Assembly: GCF_001659605.2 (NCBI RefSeq)
Contig: NC_035173.2
Span: 11,904,835-11,968,834, forward strand
Reading direction: 5' to 3'
Source: Manihot esculenta
Lineage: Eukaryota > Streptophyta > Magnoliopsida > Malpighiales > Euphorbiaceae
Length of the DNA: 64,000 nucleotides
Below the pieces are notes generated by a model. The model was not told the DNA's origin. It worked only from the letters and a program-made list of their open reading frames with translations, and searched no databases. Positions within the stretch are counted from its first letter, which is position 1. Every line of letters begins with the position of its first letter. A program made the position numbers and the translations under genes. Positions 1 to 10,683 of this stretch are shown piece after piece.

Positions 1-665
1 ACATATTTGTGATACCCACCCCCAATTACTCAGTTGGTCACCTGTCCAAGTGGCTACTAGCTTGTTCATAGTCTTTTGACCATTGGAACAATTTTCAATT
101 TGTGCTTTTGAAGTCTAAGCTTTTGTGAATTTCTTTCTCTCAATGATTTGGGCAAATCAACACCAATTGCTAAATCAAGTCACATTAAGTTCATTCACAC
201 AACTTTAGATTTATTCTCATCAATTGAGGGTCATCAATATATTTTTCACCATTGACAAGCTCAAAGATTCAATTCAAAAGGCAATTCTCAAACATGAACA
301 CAACTCACTGCAATTGATTCAATATAAGTTTAAAGAGTTATCACATCAATGGGGTCATGGAAAGAAAAACTCATCCAACATAGTCTATAAGATTGAGTAA
401 AGCATCTCAAAATGGAAACAAAATAAATAATAAAAAACTGTGGCTATCTGTGTGTGTTATTGAAAGCAAAAATGAAAAATTTTCAACTAATGCAAGCAAA
501 CTAAAAATCAAAGCAAAAATAAACTCAAAAAGTAAAAATTCAGAAATATGCACCCCCACACCTAAATCATGCATTGTCCTCAATGTATAAGAAACATAAA
601 AGAACAAAGGAAACTGAGTACTCCCCTGGGTGTGGTGTGCATGGTGTGATCCACTTGATCAAGGC

Positions 666-1907
666 TCAAGTAATTGGAGAGGGGAAAAGAGTCCCAACTG
701 CATTGAGCAAAAAGTGTAGCACTCCTTTTGATTTAGTCAAAACCCATCCTATTTTTTTTATGTACTCATGAAGCAACATGATTAGCTTCTCTTCTTTCAG
801 ATGAGGTGTGCCTCTAGCCCTTATGTTTGCATTTTTGAGATGATTGGGAAGCACTTTGAACTCCAATTCATGTTTCTCTATGGCTAGCTGCAATTTAGTA
901 CTGAATTCAGGCAAAACAAACTCTACCTTATCCGGAGGTTTGGGAAGGCATTGATCTGCATGGTCCTTTGGTTTGGGCTCTTGAACTTCCACTTGTTCCT
1001 TGTGAGCATGGATTGTTTGCGTTGGATCTATGGCTCAATTGGTTTCAATTTGCTCCTTCTGTGCAAGATCTGACTGAAAGGGAGGACTGGGAGAGCTCAC
1101 ATGCTTTGGAAGCTGAAAGGATGCGATGGAGGTGGCTTCAGGTTGCGCAAAGCTCATCTGCGAATTCTTCTGAAGAGGTGCGACAGAGCCCTCTTCAGTC
1201 TATGCTTGGCTGCAGTTCACCTGTTGGATGCAACAATTAGTTTCTTTCAGTTCTGGCTCTTTCTGGCTCTCTTTCCTGCGAAGATCATCATTTAGTATAT
1301 CATCTTGATTTACATAAAAAATATTTTCACTTAAACAATCAATGATATCTAAATTATCAACAGGTTCTGTTTCACCAGTTTGTTTGGACAAACAGTTTTC
1401 TGGTTGTGTTTCTTCAGCAGCTTGTTCTTGAACTTGTGAACTTTCATCATCATCCCATACATCTTGAAGCTCTTCCTCTCTTCTTAACATGATCGCATTT
1501 AATGAGGTGGCCATTTGATCCATCTGTTGTTGCATCATTTGCAAAGTCTTTGCCAACTCACTAATGGCGGGGTCTAAACTTGGAGGTGCTAGTTGGGCTT
1601 GGTATCCTTGATAGTCCTGGTAGTCATTAGCCTCAGCGTAGCCATAGTTCGGTTAGTCTCCCCAATATGGACTGTATGTGTTATAGTATGGATCATGCCT
1701 TGGCTGTTCATAGTATCCTCCAAATGTATGTCTAGGCTGGTCATACTCATAACGTGTAGAACATTGATTAGTTGGATATCCTACGTATGCATAATTCCTA
1801 CATGGTGTTGGTAGCTGGGATGCTTGAACCTGTTGCACTATGTCTATGGCAAGGTCTTTCATAAAAGATGTCAGAAAAGAAAAATCAGATCTACTTACCT
1901 CATCCAT
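666..1907 (-). pseudogene. Reduced gag/linker ORF of the outer retrotransposon, broken
   Basis: One minus-strand frame runs from an ATG near 1907 to about 666 and is cut by in-frame stops at about 1650 and 1197. The N-terminal part carries the tyrosine- and proline-rich stretch (QPRHDPYYNTYSPYWGD) seen in the inner element's ORF. Next comes a QMATSL segment, then an acidic linker, then the pre-RT linker ending IGWVLTKSKG. Compared with the inner element the whole retropepsin segment is missing: the sequence goes from the EELQD region straight to the part that follows the protease there. The N-terminal Retrotrans_gag domain and all of RT-RNaseH-integrase are absent. It is a non-functional gag-pol remnant. 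Confidence 0.7.
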
Positions 1908-2017
1908 GATTCAGATGTGCAATTGAGATGTTTCAGAAGATGGTTCTGCGCAGAGTGCTCTTTTTTTTTTTTTTTGGAATTTGGTCCTGAAAGAAAAACA
2001 AATAAGTTAAATCAATT

Positions 2018-2034
2018 CCCCGGCAACGGCGCCA
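2018..2034 (-). other. tRNA-Asp primer binding site of the outer element
   Basis: The plus strand reads CCCCGGCAACGGCGCCA, identical to the 3' end of plant tRNA-Asp(GTC) including CCA, so the minus strand is its complement. It lies five bases from the LTR edge at 2040. This fixes the element on the minus strand. Confidence 0.88.
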
Positions 2035-2039
2035 ATTTT

Positions 2040-2283
2040 TGATAGTGCGGTTGTCGAAGCCGGTCAAAAATAACCTTCTTGGTTATCAACAATTTACAAC
2101 TGCAGATAGTGGTGAAGGATCGAATCCACAGAGAATTGATTACCTATTTATTTTTTTCTCAACAAGACCAATAAAATAAACTGAAACAATGAGATAAACT
2201 GAAAGCGGAATAAAAATAAATTGCAGTAAAAGTAAAATGGGGTGTTTTGAGATTGATTTGATTAATAAACTACTAAAAGCAAT
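2040..2283 (-). repeat. Outer element 5' LTR, first piece
   Basis: It starts TGATAGTGCGG and is homologous to the first 240 bases of the inner LTR (shared GCGGTTGTCGAAGCC block). It stops at the GCAAT target site of the inner element and resumes at 8381. Confidence 0.82.
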
Positions 2284-3794
2284 TGATAAGCGGTTGTCGA
2301 AGCCGTAAAAAATAAACCTATTAAACAATCAACAATAAACTTGTAGATAGTGGCAATAGGGTCGAACCACAGGGAATTGACACCAATGATTTTCCTAATA
2401 ATGACTAGGTCAAGTAAATAACAAGTAATTAAAAGAGGGGGGTTTTGAGTTGATGGATTAACACTAAATAACAAAAGAAAGCAATAATTTAAAGATGAGT
2501 AAATCAATAAGAGAAAAGCTTCTAGTTGAAGTATGGATTTGTTTCAGATTGCTTAGAATTGATCATTGATTCTTTAATACTCCTATTTATCTCAATAAAT
2601 TAGTTTAGGATGTGGAAGACGCTTCTCACAATCCAAATTCCTCCTTAGTTCTAGTTTGATTAGGAAACGTTCGCTAATCAAACAATAGTTAACAAGTTGC
2701 CAAGGAACGTCCTTGGGGCCTTGGGCATCGAACAACTGTTAACTGCATTAAGACTTAGAGAAACCTAATTCTAACCTTGCCAACCGCGTGGCCAAGTTTA
2801 GATCATGCAACTTGATTAAATTTGTGTTCAAATAATATAAGCAATTACGGACTTAAATCATTCAAACAATTTGTTACTTAAGCAATTTAAAAGCAATGGG
2901 CCCTTATTGATTCTAAAAGCAAAGCAACAATTATGGAAAGATCAAATTGCATAAATATTGAAAATAAATAGAAGTTTAACAATGGAGATTTAAATCTCGC
3001 AATTCATCACAAAATCTGAAATTCACCAACTTCAACTAGAAAAGGATGGAATTTAGCCACTCATGGTGGACAAAATCTCAAAAGAAAGAAAAGAAAAGAA
3101 AGGAAGAAAGCTGCTGTAATTTTCTGCAGTATTGCTGAAGATGGGATGATGAGATGTTGGTTTGGATGCTGCCCTTATATAGCTGGAGAATCACAATTCC
3201 AATTTGATTAGGGTTTTGGAATCTCAATTTGATTTGGTCTTCTTTGTAGTCTTTGATTCCTCTTTGGATTTTGTATTTGATTGAGAATGAAACTCTCTAA
3301 GTGAAGAGCGTGGCTCTTGGGACTGATCTTGTGGTGTTTGAAGTGGATTTGGACTTCTTTTCTTTGAATTTAGATTTTCTGCTCTTTTCCTGCCTCTGCT
3401 GTAAATTCTGCTGTCAAGGTGATTTGGGCAGTTTCTGCGAGTGATTTGGGCAAATCACTCGCCCAATCTGCCCCAATCGTTCTCTGGGATTCAGTCCAGT
3501 TTCTGTCTCTGTCTCTGCGAGTGATTTGACCAGTTTCTACGAGTGATTTGGGCAAATCACTGACCCAATCACCTCTGCCTGTTGCCTTCAGGTTTCTGCT
3601 TCAGCTTGATTTGGGCAGTGATTTGGGCAAATCACTGACCCAATCACTTTTCTGTCATTTTCTGCACTTTTTTTTCATTTTTTCAATTTCTTCCTTTTCT
3701 GTAAAAACAAGGTAAAAACCATAAATTAAGCTAAATAATGTGTAAATAAACAATAATAAAGATCATAAAAATGTGGCTAAATTATGTTTGATCA
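2284..3794 (-). repeat. Inner element 3' LTR (left copy)
   Basis: It is 1511 bp, starts TGATAAGCGG and ends TTTGATCA, giving TG...CA ends. It contains a 17-nt palindrome at 2700-2716 and several copies of the GTGATTTGGGCAAATCAC motif between about 3420 and 3650. Confidence 0.93.
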
Positions 3795-3810
3795 AATACC
3801 CCCACACCTA
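3795..3810 (-). other. Polypurine tract of the inner element
   Basis: Read on the minus strand this is TAGGTGTGGGGGTATT, directly before the LTR start TGATCA. Position and base content fit the plus-strand priming site of reverse transcription. Confidence 0.7.
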
Positions 3811-4760
3811 GCTTTTTGCTTGTCCTCAAGCAACAAATAACTTAGTCAATCAAGCCCCTTTTTCTTTTAAGCCTAAGTACCACTTAATCAGCCCCCCCTA
3901 GACTCCTAAATTGAAGTATCACAGTATAGAGTACATGCACCAAGGTTGTTTTCTTCTTTACCTTGTTTCCCCTCACCTACCATGGTAAAAAAAAAGGTTT
4001 TTCATTTAATCATGCTTATTCTCTTTATATGAGCTCAATGCAACTCTAAGAGTGACTTGCCCTTCTTTGAGTGTTTTATTTTATTTTATTTAGCATCACT
4101 TTTTATTCTTGCCTGAAAAAGTCACTAACCTTTTTACGCGAAGGTGCATATTGGTGATACCCACCCCCGGTTACTCAGTTAGTCACTTGTTCAAGTGGCT
4201 ACTAGCTCTGTTCATAGCTTATTTGGCCATTGGAACAGGTTTATGATTTGTGCTTTGTGCTGGTTTTTTTTTTTTTTTTTTCATGACAGTTTGGGCAAAT
4301 CACCTCATAGGGAGTTACACTAACTTTTTATTTGCATGTATTTATATTTTTATTTCCCTTGACCAATGCAAATTTAGAGATTCAATTCAAGAAAAGAACT
4401 TCCAAAGTGAAGGTAGCACACTATAATTGATTCAATTTAGGCTTAAAGGGGTGGAAAATCAATGGGGTCATGAGATAGGAAGCTCTTTTAACCTTGTTAT
4501 CTATGCTGAGTAGAGCAAAAGCTAAGTCAAAATTCTGTATGTGTGTGTGCAAAAAGTGAAAAAATGTGTAAAAAAATTTTGGTGTGTGTTTATGGGGCAA
4601 AAAGATGCAAAAAGAAATAAAAAGAAAGCAAAAAGATAATGTAAACGGAAAAAAATATAACCTAAACCTAACAGTAAATACCCCTACACCTATCCCAAAC
4701 ATTGTCCTCAATGTTTAAACATAAATATGAAAAAATTAATAAGGAGAAGGAAAGGGACTG
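3811..4760 (-). other. Non-coding 3' region of the inner element, shared with the outer element
   Basis: No convincing coding sequence is present. The stretch from about 4148 (GTGATACCCACCCCCGG) is homologous to 1-600 of the outer element, so it is the conserved untranslated region between the ORF and the 3' LTR of this family. Confidence 0.65.
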
Positions 4761-4770
4761 CCTGGGATGT

Positions 4771-5250
4771 GGGTGATTTGAGCAGGTGATTTGGGCAAAT
4801 CACCCGGCCAAATCACTGGCTGTCATGGTCTGTGGGCAGAAAGTGTTGAACCAGCAGCTGCAACATGCTTTCCATGTGCTGCATCCTGTCTTGAGCCTCC
4901 ACCGAATGGTCTTGAGGTGCCTTTTATGTCCTCCAAGGTCCACCCAATTGCTTTCTTGTGCTTCCTCAACACATCAATGAGCTTTTCCTCTTCTTCTTGG
5001 CTGAGCTGGTTAGAAATAATTACTGGAAGTGTATTTTCAGCCCCTAAAAAGGCATATTTGAGATGGCTGGGCAAGGGTTTCAGATCTGGTGTATCTGCTG
5101 CCTGTTTTGATTTCTGCTGTTTGCTGTCTGATTTGGGCTGTGATTTGGGCAGATTATCTGGTGATCTGAGCAAATCACTCTCTGTTGTGCCTGTCTGCCC
5201 CAGTGATTTGGGCAGATCGTTTGGTGATTTGGGCAAATCACCCGCCACCA
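4771..5250 (-). repeat. Cluster of GTGATTTGGGCAAATCAC-type repeats inside the ORF
   Basis: Several full or partial copies of this near-palindromic 18-mer lie here, for example near 4784 and 5225, with variants near 5142, 5160 and 5203. On the coding strand they read as repeated DLPKSP/LPKS units. The same motif is dispersed in both LTRs and near 6124. Confidence 0.75.
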
Positions 5251-6739
5251 GCTGTGAACAGTACTCCATCTGGTCTGTATCAGTGTTGCTGTCCACTTCT
5301 TCCCTCCTGCAAAGACCTTCATAAAGTAAGTTTTCTTGATCATAATCAAAAATTTCTTAACTTAAATCATCAATAACATTAAGGCCATAAACATGAGAAA
5401 CATCATTGGGAAGCTTCATGGCATCATAAACATTAAATTTGATAATTTTCCCTTCAAACTCCATGGTTAGTGTGCCATCATGCACATCAATTTTTGTTCT
5501 GGCTGTGCTCAAGAATGGTCTCCCAAGTAGGATGTCAGAGGTGATTTTGCCCTTATCTTCCTCCATGTCAATCACATAAAAATCTGTTGGGAAGACTAGT
5601 TGGTTAACTTGTACCAACACATCTTCTAGCACTCCCTTGGGATGGACGACGGATCGGTCAGCCAATTGGATCACAATGCTGGTGCCCTTGAGTGTACCTG
5701 CATTCAACAAGTTAAAAATGGAAAGGGGCATGACATTGATTGAAGCCCCAAGGTCACACATGGCCTTCTTTATTCCCACATTGCCTATTTTGCATGAAAC
5801 CGCGAACATTCCTCTATCCTTGCATTTGGTGGGAAGTTTCCTTTGAATGACAGCTGAGACACACTCCCCCATACTTACCTTTTCATGTTCAGCAAGTTTC
5901 CTCCTATTGGTGCATAGCTCTTTGAGAAATTTAGCATACCTTGGTATTTGTTTGATAGCATCAAGTAGAGGTATATTGATTTCCACCTTGCAGAGTATCT
6001 CAAGGATCTCTTTCTCCTCTTTTTCTTTTTCAGATCTTGCAAATCTTTTGGGAAAGGGAGGAGGTACCTTGAATTTCTCTGCTGGTTGCTGTTTCTGCCC
6101 TTGACTGGGTTCTGCCTGATCTGGTGATTTGAGCAAATCACTGCTCTGATCACTTTCTGGCAGATTTTCCTCCATGGTCTGTTTTTGCAATTTTTCAACC
6201 CCATTGTCTTGCAACTCTTTTCCACTCCTCAATGTGATGGCACTAACATTTTGTCTTGGATTTATCTCAGTTTGGGAGGGTAGCTTCCCTTGAGACTCAA
6301 TTTTGCTCATTGAAGTGGCCATTTGACTCACTTGTTTCTCAAGACTTTGCACAGTATTTGCTAAATTCTTCACAATCTCTTCAAGAGGTGCATTGGGGTT
6401 CTGAGGTGCAGCTTGAGCTTGATTCCTTTGCTGGTAGCTTGGATATTGATTTCCCCTTGCATAGCTGAAATTTGGATGGTCCCTCCAACATGGATTATAT
6501 TGCAGATCTCTTTGGTAGTCATGGTAGTGGTCTGTCCTAGCATAGCCATAGCTCAGATTGTCTCCCCAACCTGTATTGTATGTGTCAAGGTAGGGATTAT
6601 GTCTTGGCTGTCCATAGAATCTTTCAAATGCATGTACTTGTTGAAGTTGTTGAACTTGTCGAGCTTGACCATAATTTCTCACAATAGAGGTTAGTTCAGA
6701 AATTTGAGAAGAGAGAAAAGACATACTTACAGTAGCCAT
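4823..6739 (-). pseudogene. gag C-terminal part - aspartic protease - linker ORF of the inner element
   Basis: A single minus-strand frame begins at ATG 6739 just inside the primer site. Residues 1-130 are Gln/Tyr/Pro-rich, followed by a short coiled segment and the Athila-type motif SAITLRSGKEL at about 165. A retropepsin domain follows at about 320-440, with active site DLGASINVMP and a C-terminal ILLGRPFL. The frame is closed by TAA at 5357-5359; the outer element reads through at the same point, so this stop is secondary. The same frame then continues to about 4823 through the pre-RT linker (AIGWTLEDIKG) and breaks off into material from the end of pol read out of frame. The N-terminal Retrotrans_gag domain and RT to integrase are missing. 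The 460-aa product could be made but could not support transposition alone. Confidence 0.82.
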
Positions 6740-6843
6740 GCTTGTAAGGTCTTGGCAGTGTGTTCAATTTCTGGATCGTAAAGAAGAGCTTCTTTACGAT
6801 CAGCCCTGATCATAAAAGGAAAATACGTTAGTTTAAATCAATT

Positions 6844-6860
6844 CCCCGGCAACGGCGCCA
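6844..6860 (-). other. tRNA-Asp primer binding site of the inner element
   Basis: The plus strand reads CCCCGGCAACGGCGCCA, identical to the tRNA-Asp 3' end with CCA. It lies five bases from the right LTR. Confidence 0.9.
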
Positions 6861-6865
6861 ATTTT

Positions 6866-8375
6866 TGATAAGCGGTTGTCGAAACCGTAAAAAATAAACC
6901 TATTAAACAATCAACAATAAACTTGTAGATAGTGGCAATAGGGTCGAACCACAGGGAATTGACACCAATGATTTTCTAATAATGACTAGGTAAAGTAAAT
7001 AACAAGTAATTAAAAGAGGGGGGTTTTGAGTTGATGGATTAACACTAAATAACAAAAGAAAGCAATAATTTAAAGATGAGTAAATCAATAAGAGAAAAGC
7101 TTCTAGTTGAAGTATGGATTTGTTTCAGATTGCTTAGAATTGATCATTGATTCTTTAATACTCCTATTTATCTCAATAAATTAGTTTAGGATGTGGAAGA
7201 CGCTTCTCACAATCCAAATTCCTCCTTAGTTCTAGTTTGATTAGGAAATGTTCGCTAATCAAACAATAGTTAACAAGTTGCCAAGGAACGTCCTTGGGGC
7301 CTTGGGCATCGAACAATTGTTAACTGCATTAAGACTTAGAGAAACCTAATTCTAACCTTGCCAACCGCGTGGCCAAGTTTAGATCATGCAACTTGATTAA
7401 ATTTGTGTTCAAATAATATAAGCAATTACGGACTTAAATCATTCAAACAATTTGTTACTTAAGCAATTTAAAAGCAATGGGCCCTTATTGATTCTAAAAG
7501 CAAAGCAACAATTATGGAAAGATCAAATTGCATAAATATTGAAAATAAATAGAAGTTTAACAATGGAGATTTAAATCTCCCAATTCATCACAAAATCTGA
7601 AATTCACCAACTTCAACTAGAAAAGGATGGAATTTAGCCACTCATGGTGGACAAAATCTCAAAAGAAAGAAAAGAAAAGAAAGGAAGAAAGCTACTGTAA
7701 TTTTCTGCAGTATTGCTGAAGATGGGATGATGAGATGTTGGTTTGGATGCTGCCCTTATATAGCTGGAGAATCCCAATTCCAATTTGATTAGGGTTTTGG
7801 AATCTCAATTTGATTTGGTCTTCTTTGTAGTCTTTGATTCCTCTTTGGATTTTGTATTTGATTGAGAATGGAACTCTCTAAGTGAAGGGATTGACTCTTG
7901 GGACTGATCTTGTGGTGTTTGAAGTGGATTTGGACTTCTTTTCTTTGAATTTAGATTTTCTGCTCTTTTCCCGCCTCTGCTGTAAATTCTGCTGTCAAGG
8001 TGATTTGGGCAGTTTCTGCGAGTGATTTGGGCAAATCACTCGCCCAATCTGCCCTAATCGTTCTCTGGGATTCAGTCCAGTTTCTGTCTCTGTCTCTGCG
8101 AGTGATTTGACCAGTTTCTACGAGTGATTTGGGCAAATCACTGACCCAATCACCTCTGCCTGTTGCCTTCAGGTTTCTGCTTCAGCTTGATTTGGGCAGT
8201 GATTTGGGCAAATCACTGACCCAATCACTTTTCTGTCATTTTCTGCACTTTTTTTTCATTTTTTCAATTTCTTCCTTTTCTGTAAAAACAAGGTAAAAAC
8301 CATAAATTAAGCTAAATAATGTGTAAATAAACAATAATAAAGATCATAAAAATTTGGCTAAATTATGTTTGATCA
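6866..8375 (-). repeat. Inner element 5' LTR (right copy)
   Basis: It is 1510 bp and about 99% identical to 2284-3794 by eye. Differences include a C/T at about 7249, a small cluster near 7888 and a G/T near 8355. As the 5' LTR of a minus-strand element it holds the promoter. Confidence 0.93.
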
Positions 8376-8380
8376 GCAAT

Positions 8381-9927
8381 TAAAATAAGTGAATAATAAA
8401 ATAAAAGAGAAATAAATAATAAAAAAAATCTAGTTGAAGTATTGGATCCACTTTAGTCATTGGGATTGATCACAGACACTTTGTTCTTTTGGGTTGATTC
8501 AATAGATTAGTTTATGGAGATGGAAGACGCTTCTCACCACCATTATCTCTCCTTATAATTAAACCAATTAGGGAACGTCCTCTAATTAATTATTAATCAA
8601 CAAATTGCCAAGGAACGTCCTTGGGCCTTAGCCATCAAAATAATTGTCAATTGCATTAAGAAATAGAGAGATCCAATCCTAGCTACCCAAACGTATGGAG
8701 ATAACGCTAGATCATGCAATTTTCTTGGGTTTTATTCCAAGTGTTCTCATGTAAGAATAACCCAAGCAATTACAGACTTAAATTATTCAAACTAATAAAT
8801 AATTATTTTGTAATAAAAAATCAACGTAGATTTCAATAATAAAATAATATGAGAATTAAATATGAAATTGCATTTCAAACTAATAAATAATTATTTTGCA
8901 ATAAAAAATCAACGTAGATTTCAATAATAAAATAATATGAGAATTAAATATGAAATTGCATGAATATTGAATTTCCAAAATTAAACAATATTTGATCAAG
9001 TCTCACAACCCATTAAACAACTAAAGTTTCAATCAATATTCAACTAGATAAAAGAAATCAGCCACTCATTGGCTGAATTAAAAACAGAAAAATAAAAGGA
9101 AAAGAAAAGAACCGAAAATTGGATTCTGCCCTTCTGCCTCGCCGAAGCTCGGCGGAATTGCCGAATTGAATTCTGAGTTCCCCCACTTCTGGCCGCTCAA
9201 AGCTCTTTAAATAGAGCTGGAGAGACGTCACCCTAATTGCCAATTGCTGTCCACGCGTGTTGATGGCCCACGTGCGAGAGTTGAGGCGTGAATGGGCTGT
9301 CCGTGGGAATGTGCGTTAGCTTGGCTTGGTCCTTGTGAAGGGATAGTGGAGTCCATGTGCAAGAACGAAGCGGGCCCAGGCTGGATGAATGTGCATGAAT
9401 TTGTGAAGTGCGCGGGTCCCTGTGCATGAATTCATGAAGTGCGGGAATGGGCCATCAAATTGTGAATCCATGTGCGGGAATGAGCGTCTGGTGGGGCCAC
9501 GTGTGCGTAAGGGTGAAGTGATGAGCTGCCCATGTGAGGATAGCTTGGTGCGAATGGATCCACGTGTTGGAGAAGTCCATACGCTGGAGCTTGTGCGCGA
9601 GTGTTGCTGTGGCCCATTGCGTTGCGTGAGTGAGGGAATGCACCGGTCCATGTGCGGTCCATACGAAGTGGGCTGTGTTCATGTACTTGGCCCAAGTGCT
9701 TCAATATTTAAATCTCCAAATATTTTTCTCATTCAGCTCGTATTGAATCCAACTTGACAGGTTTGCTCTCTTTTGTTTCAAATAAGGCGGTTTTAGGAGC
9801 ATTTTCTCCAAATTGTCCTTTTATACTATTTTCTGTAAAATAATATTAAAAACAATAAATTAAACAGAAATCGTGTAAATATTCATCAATAATATTAATA
9901 TAAAATGGACTAAATTATGCTATATCA
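8381..9927 (-). repeat. Outer element 5' LTR, second piece
   Basis: It continues the LTR split at 2283 and ends ATATCA. It shares the CCAAGGAACGTCCTTGG palindrome (8608-8624) and flanking blocks with the inner LTR. It differs by carrying a G+C-rich block at about 9240-9680 where the inner LTR has its 18-mer repeats. It also holds an 88-bp tandem duplication. Confidence 0.8.
8786..8961. repeat. 88-bp tandem duplication in the outer LTR
   Basis: Units 8786-8873 and 8874-8961 are nearly identical (a T/C difference at TTTTGTAAT versus TTTTGCAAT). The duplication is absent from the inner LTR. Confidence 0.88.
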
Positions 9928-10018
9928 AAATGACTCCTACTAGGATTTGAATTCGAAATCTATCAGCTTTAATTTACCTAAAACTCATTTGGCTTCATAC
10001 ATTCTTCTATAACACTTA

Positions 10019-10300
10019 CTCTCTCTGTTCTATAATTTTTATCCACTTTATTTTTTTTACACATATTAATAAATATAATTTTTTTATTAACTTTCTAATT
10101 ATATTCATTTTAAATACATTACTTTTCTTTTAAATATTAAGAGATATTAGAGTAATTTCTTAAAAATAATACAAAATTAAATAGAATTATAATAATCAAT
10201 TCATATGTTACTATAGTCTACAAAAAAATGGACAATAATTTTGGAACAATAAAAAAATAAACAAAAGAAAAATTAGATAAAAATTATAAGACAGAAAGAG
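10019..10300. mobile_element. Stowaway-like (Tc1/mariner) MITE
   Basis: A 282-bp AT-rich element has terminal inverted repeats of about 25 bp. The left end is CTCTCTCTGTTCTATAATTT and the reverse complement of the right end is CTCTTTCTGTCTTATAATTT. It is flanked by TA at 10017-10018 and 10301-10302. The ends fit the Stowaway consensus beginning CTCCCTCCGT. There is no coding capacity. Confidence 0.85.
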
Positions 10301-10683
10301 TATCATTATGACTTTAATGATATTTTGAATTCATTTGATATAATATTTTTAAATAATAATTTACCTAAGATATATTTCCATTAATATTTTATATTTAAAA
10401 AATATAATAACTCTATAAAATAGATTACATAATTTTTAAATAGCATACACCTGAGTTATGAGTATGTGGTAAAGGGATTTCATGATGAGTTAATGAACAT
10501 GAAGGGAAAGGAAAGAAATGGAAGGGAGAAATTGAGGTTTTTTTTTTCCTTTTCCTTTTGGAATAAAGGGAGAAATAAAGTTAGTTATTATAATTTATGT
10601 AGATGTACGAGAACGAAGAACAACATGGTTATTTTTCTGGTATTTGGTATTAAGATATTTTGTAATGGCTCTTTTCTCCCCTA

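Larger units (their letters stand above)
2284..8375 (-). mobile_element. Inner, nearly intact non-autonomous Athila-like LTR retrotransposon
   Basis: A complete 6.1-kb element is bounded by LTRs at 2284-3794 and 6866-8375 and by a perfect 5-bp target-site duplication GCAAT (2279-2283 and 8376-8380). Its primer site (6844-6860) matches tRNA-Asp and lies inside the right LTR, so the element reads on the minus strand. A purine tract, in minus orientation, abuts the left LTR. The LTRs differ at only about 15 positions by eye over 1.5 kb, which implies a recent insertion. The 3.07-kb interior codes only for a gag C-terminal part, protease and linker, and it lacks RT, RNase H and integrase. Mobilisation must have used proteins from another element. 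It sits inside the outer element's LTR. Confidence 0.93.
1..9927 (-). mobile_element. Outer Athila-like LTR retrotransposon, 5' part, interrupted by a nested element
   Basis: This is a Ty3/Gypsy element read on the minus strand. Its internal region is 1-2039 and its 5' LTR is 2040-2283 plus 8381-9927, split by the inner element at 2284-8375. The LTR starts TGATAG next to a 17-nt tRNA-Asp primer site and ends ATATCA at 9927. Its 3' LTR lies left of the window, so the second target-site copy cannot be checked. It has the same layout as the inner element, and the LTRs align in blocks with clear divergence, so the two are subfamilies of one family. No reverse transcriptase, RNase H or integrase is present in the visible part. 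The family assignment rests on the gag-protease linker motifs and the tRNA-Asp primer site. Confidence 0.8.

Noticed and set aside
2018..2034. tRNA-Asp-like sequence (also at 6844-6860)
   Set aside because: Only the last 17 bases of the tRNA match and no cloverleaf is present. Position next to the LTR shows a primer binding site.
4786..5324. Plus-strand ORFs opposite the inner retroelement ORF
   Set aside because: They are antisense to a recognised gag-protease-linker frame and have no recognisable domain.
9316..9757. His/Pro-rich ORFs on both strands in the G+C-rich LTR block
   Set aside because: Open frames on both strands come from base composition and loose repeats inside an LTR.
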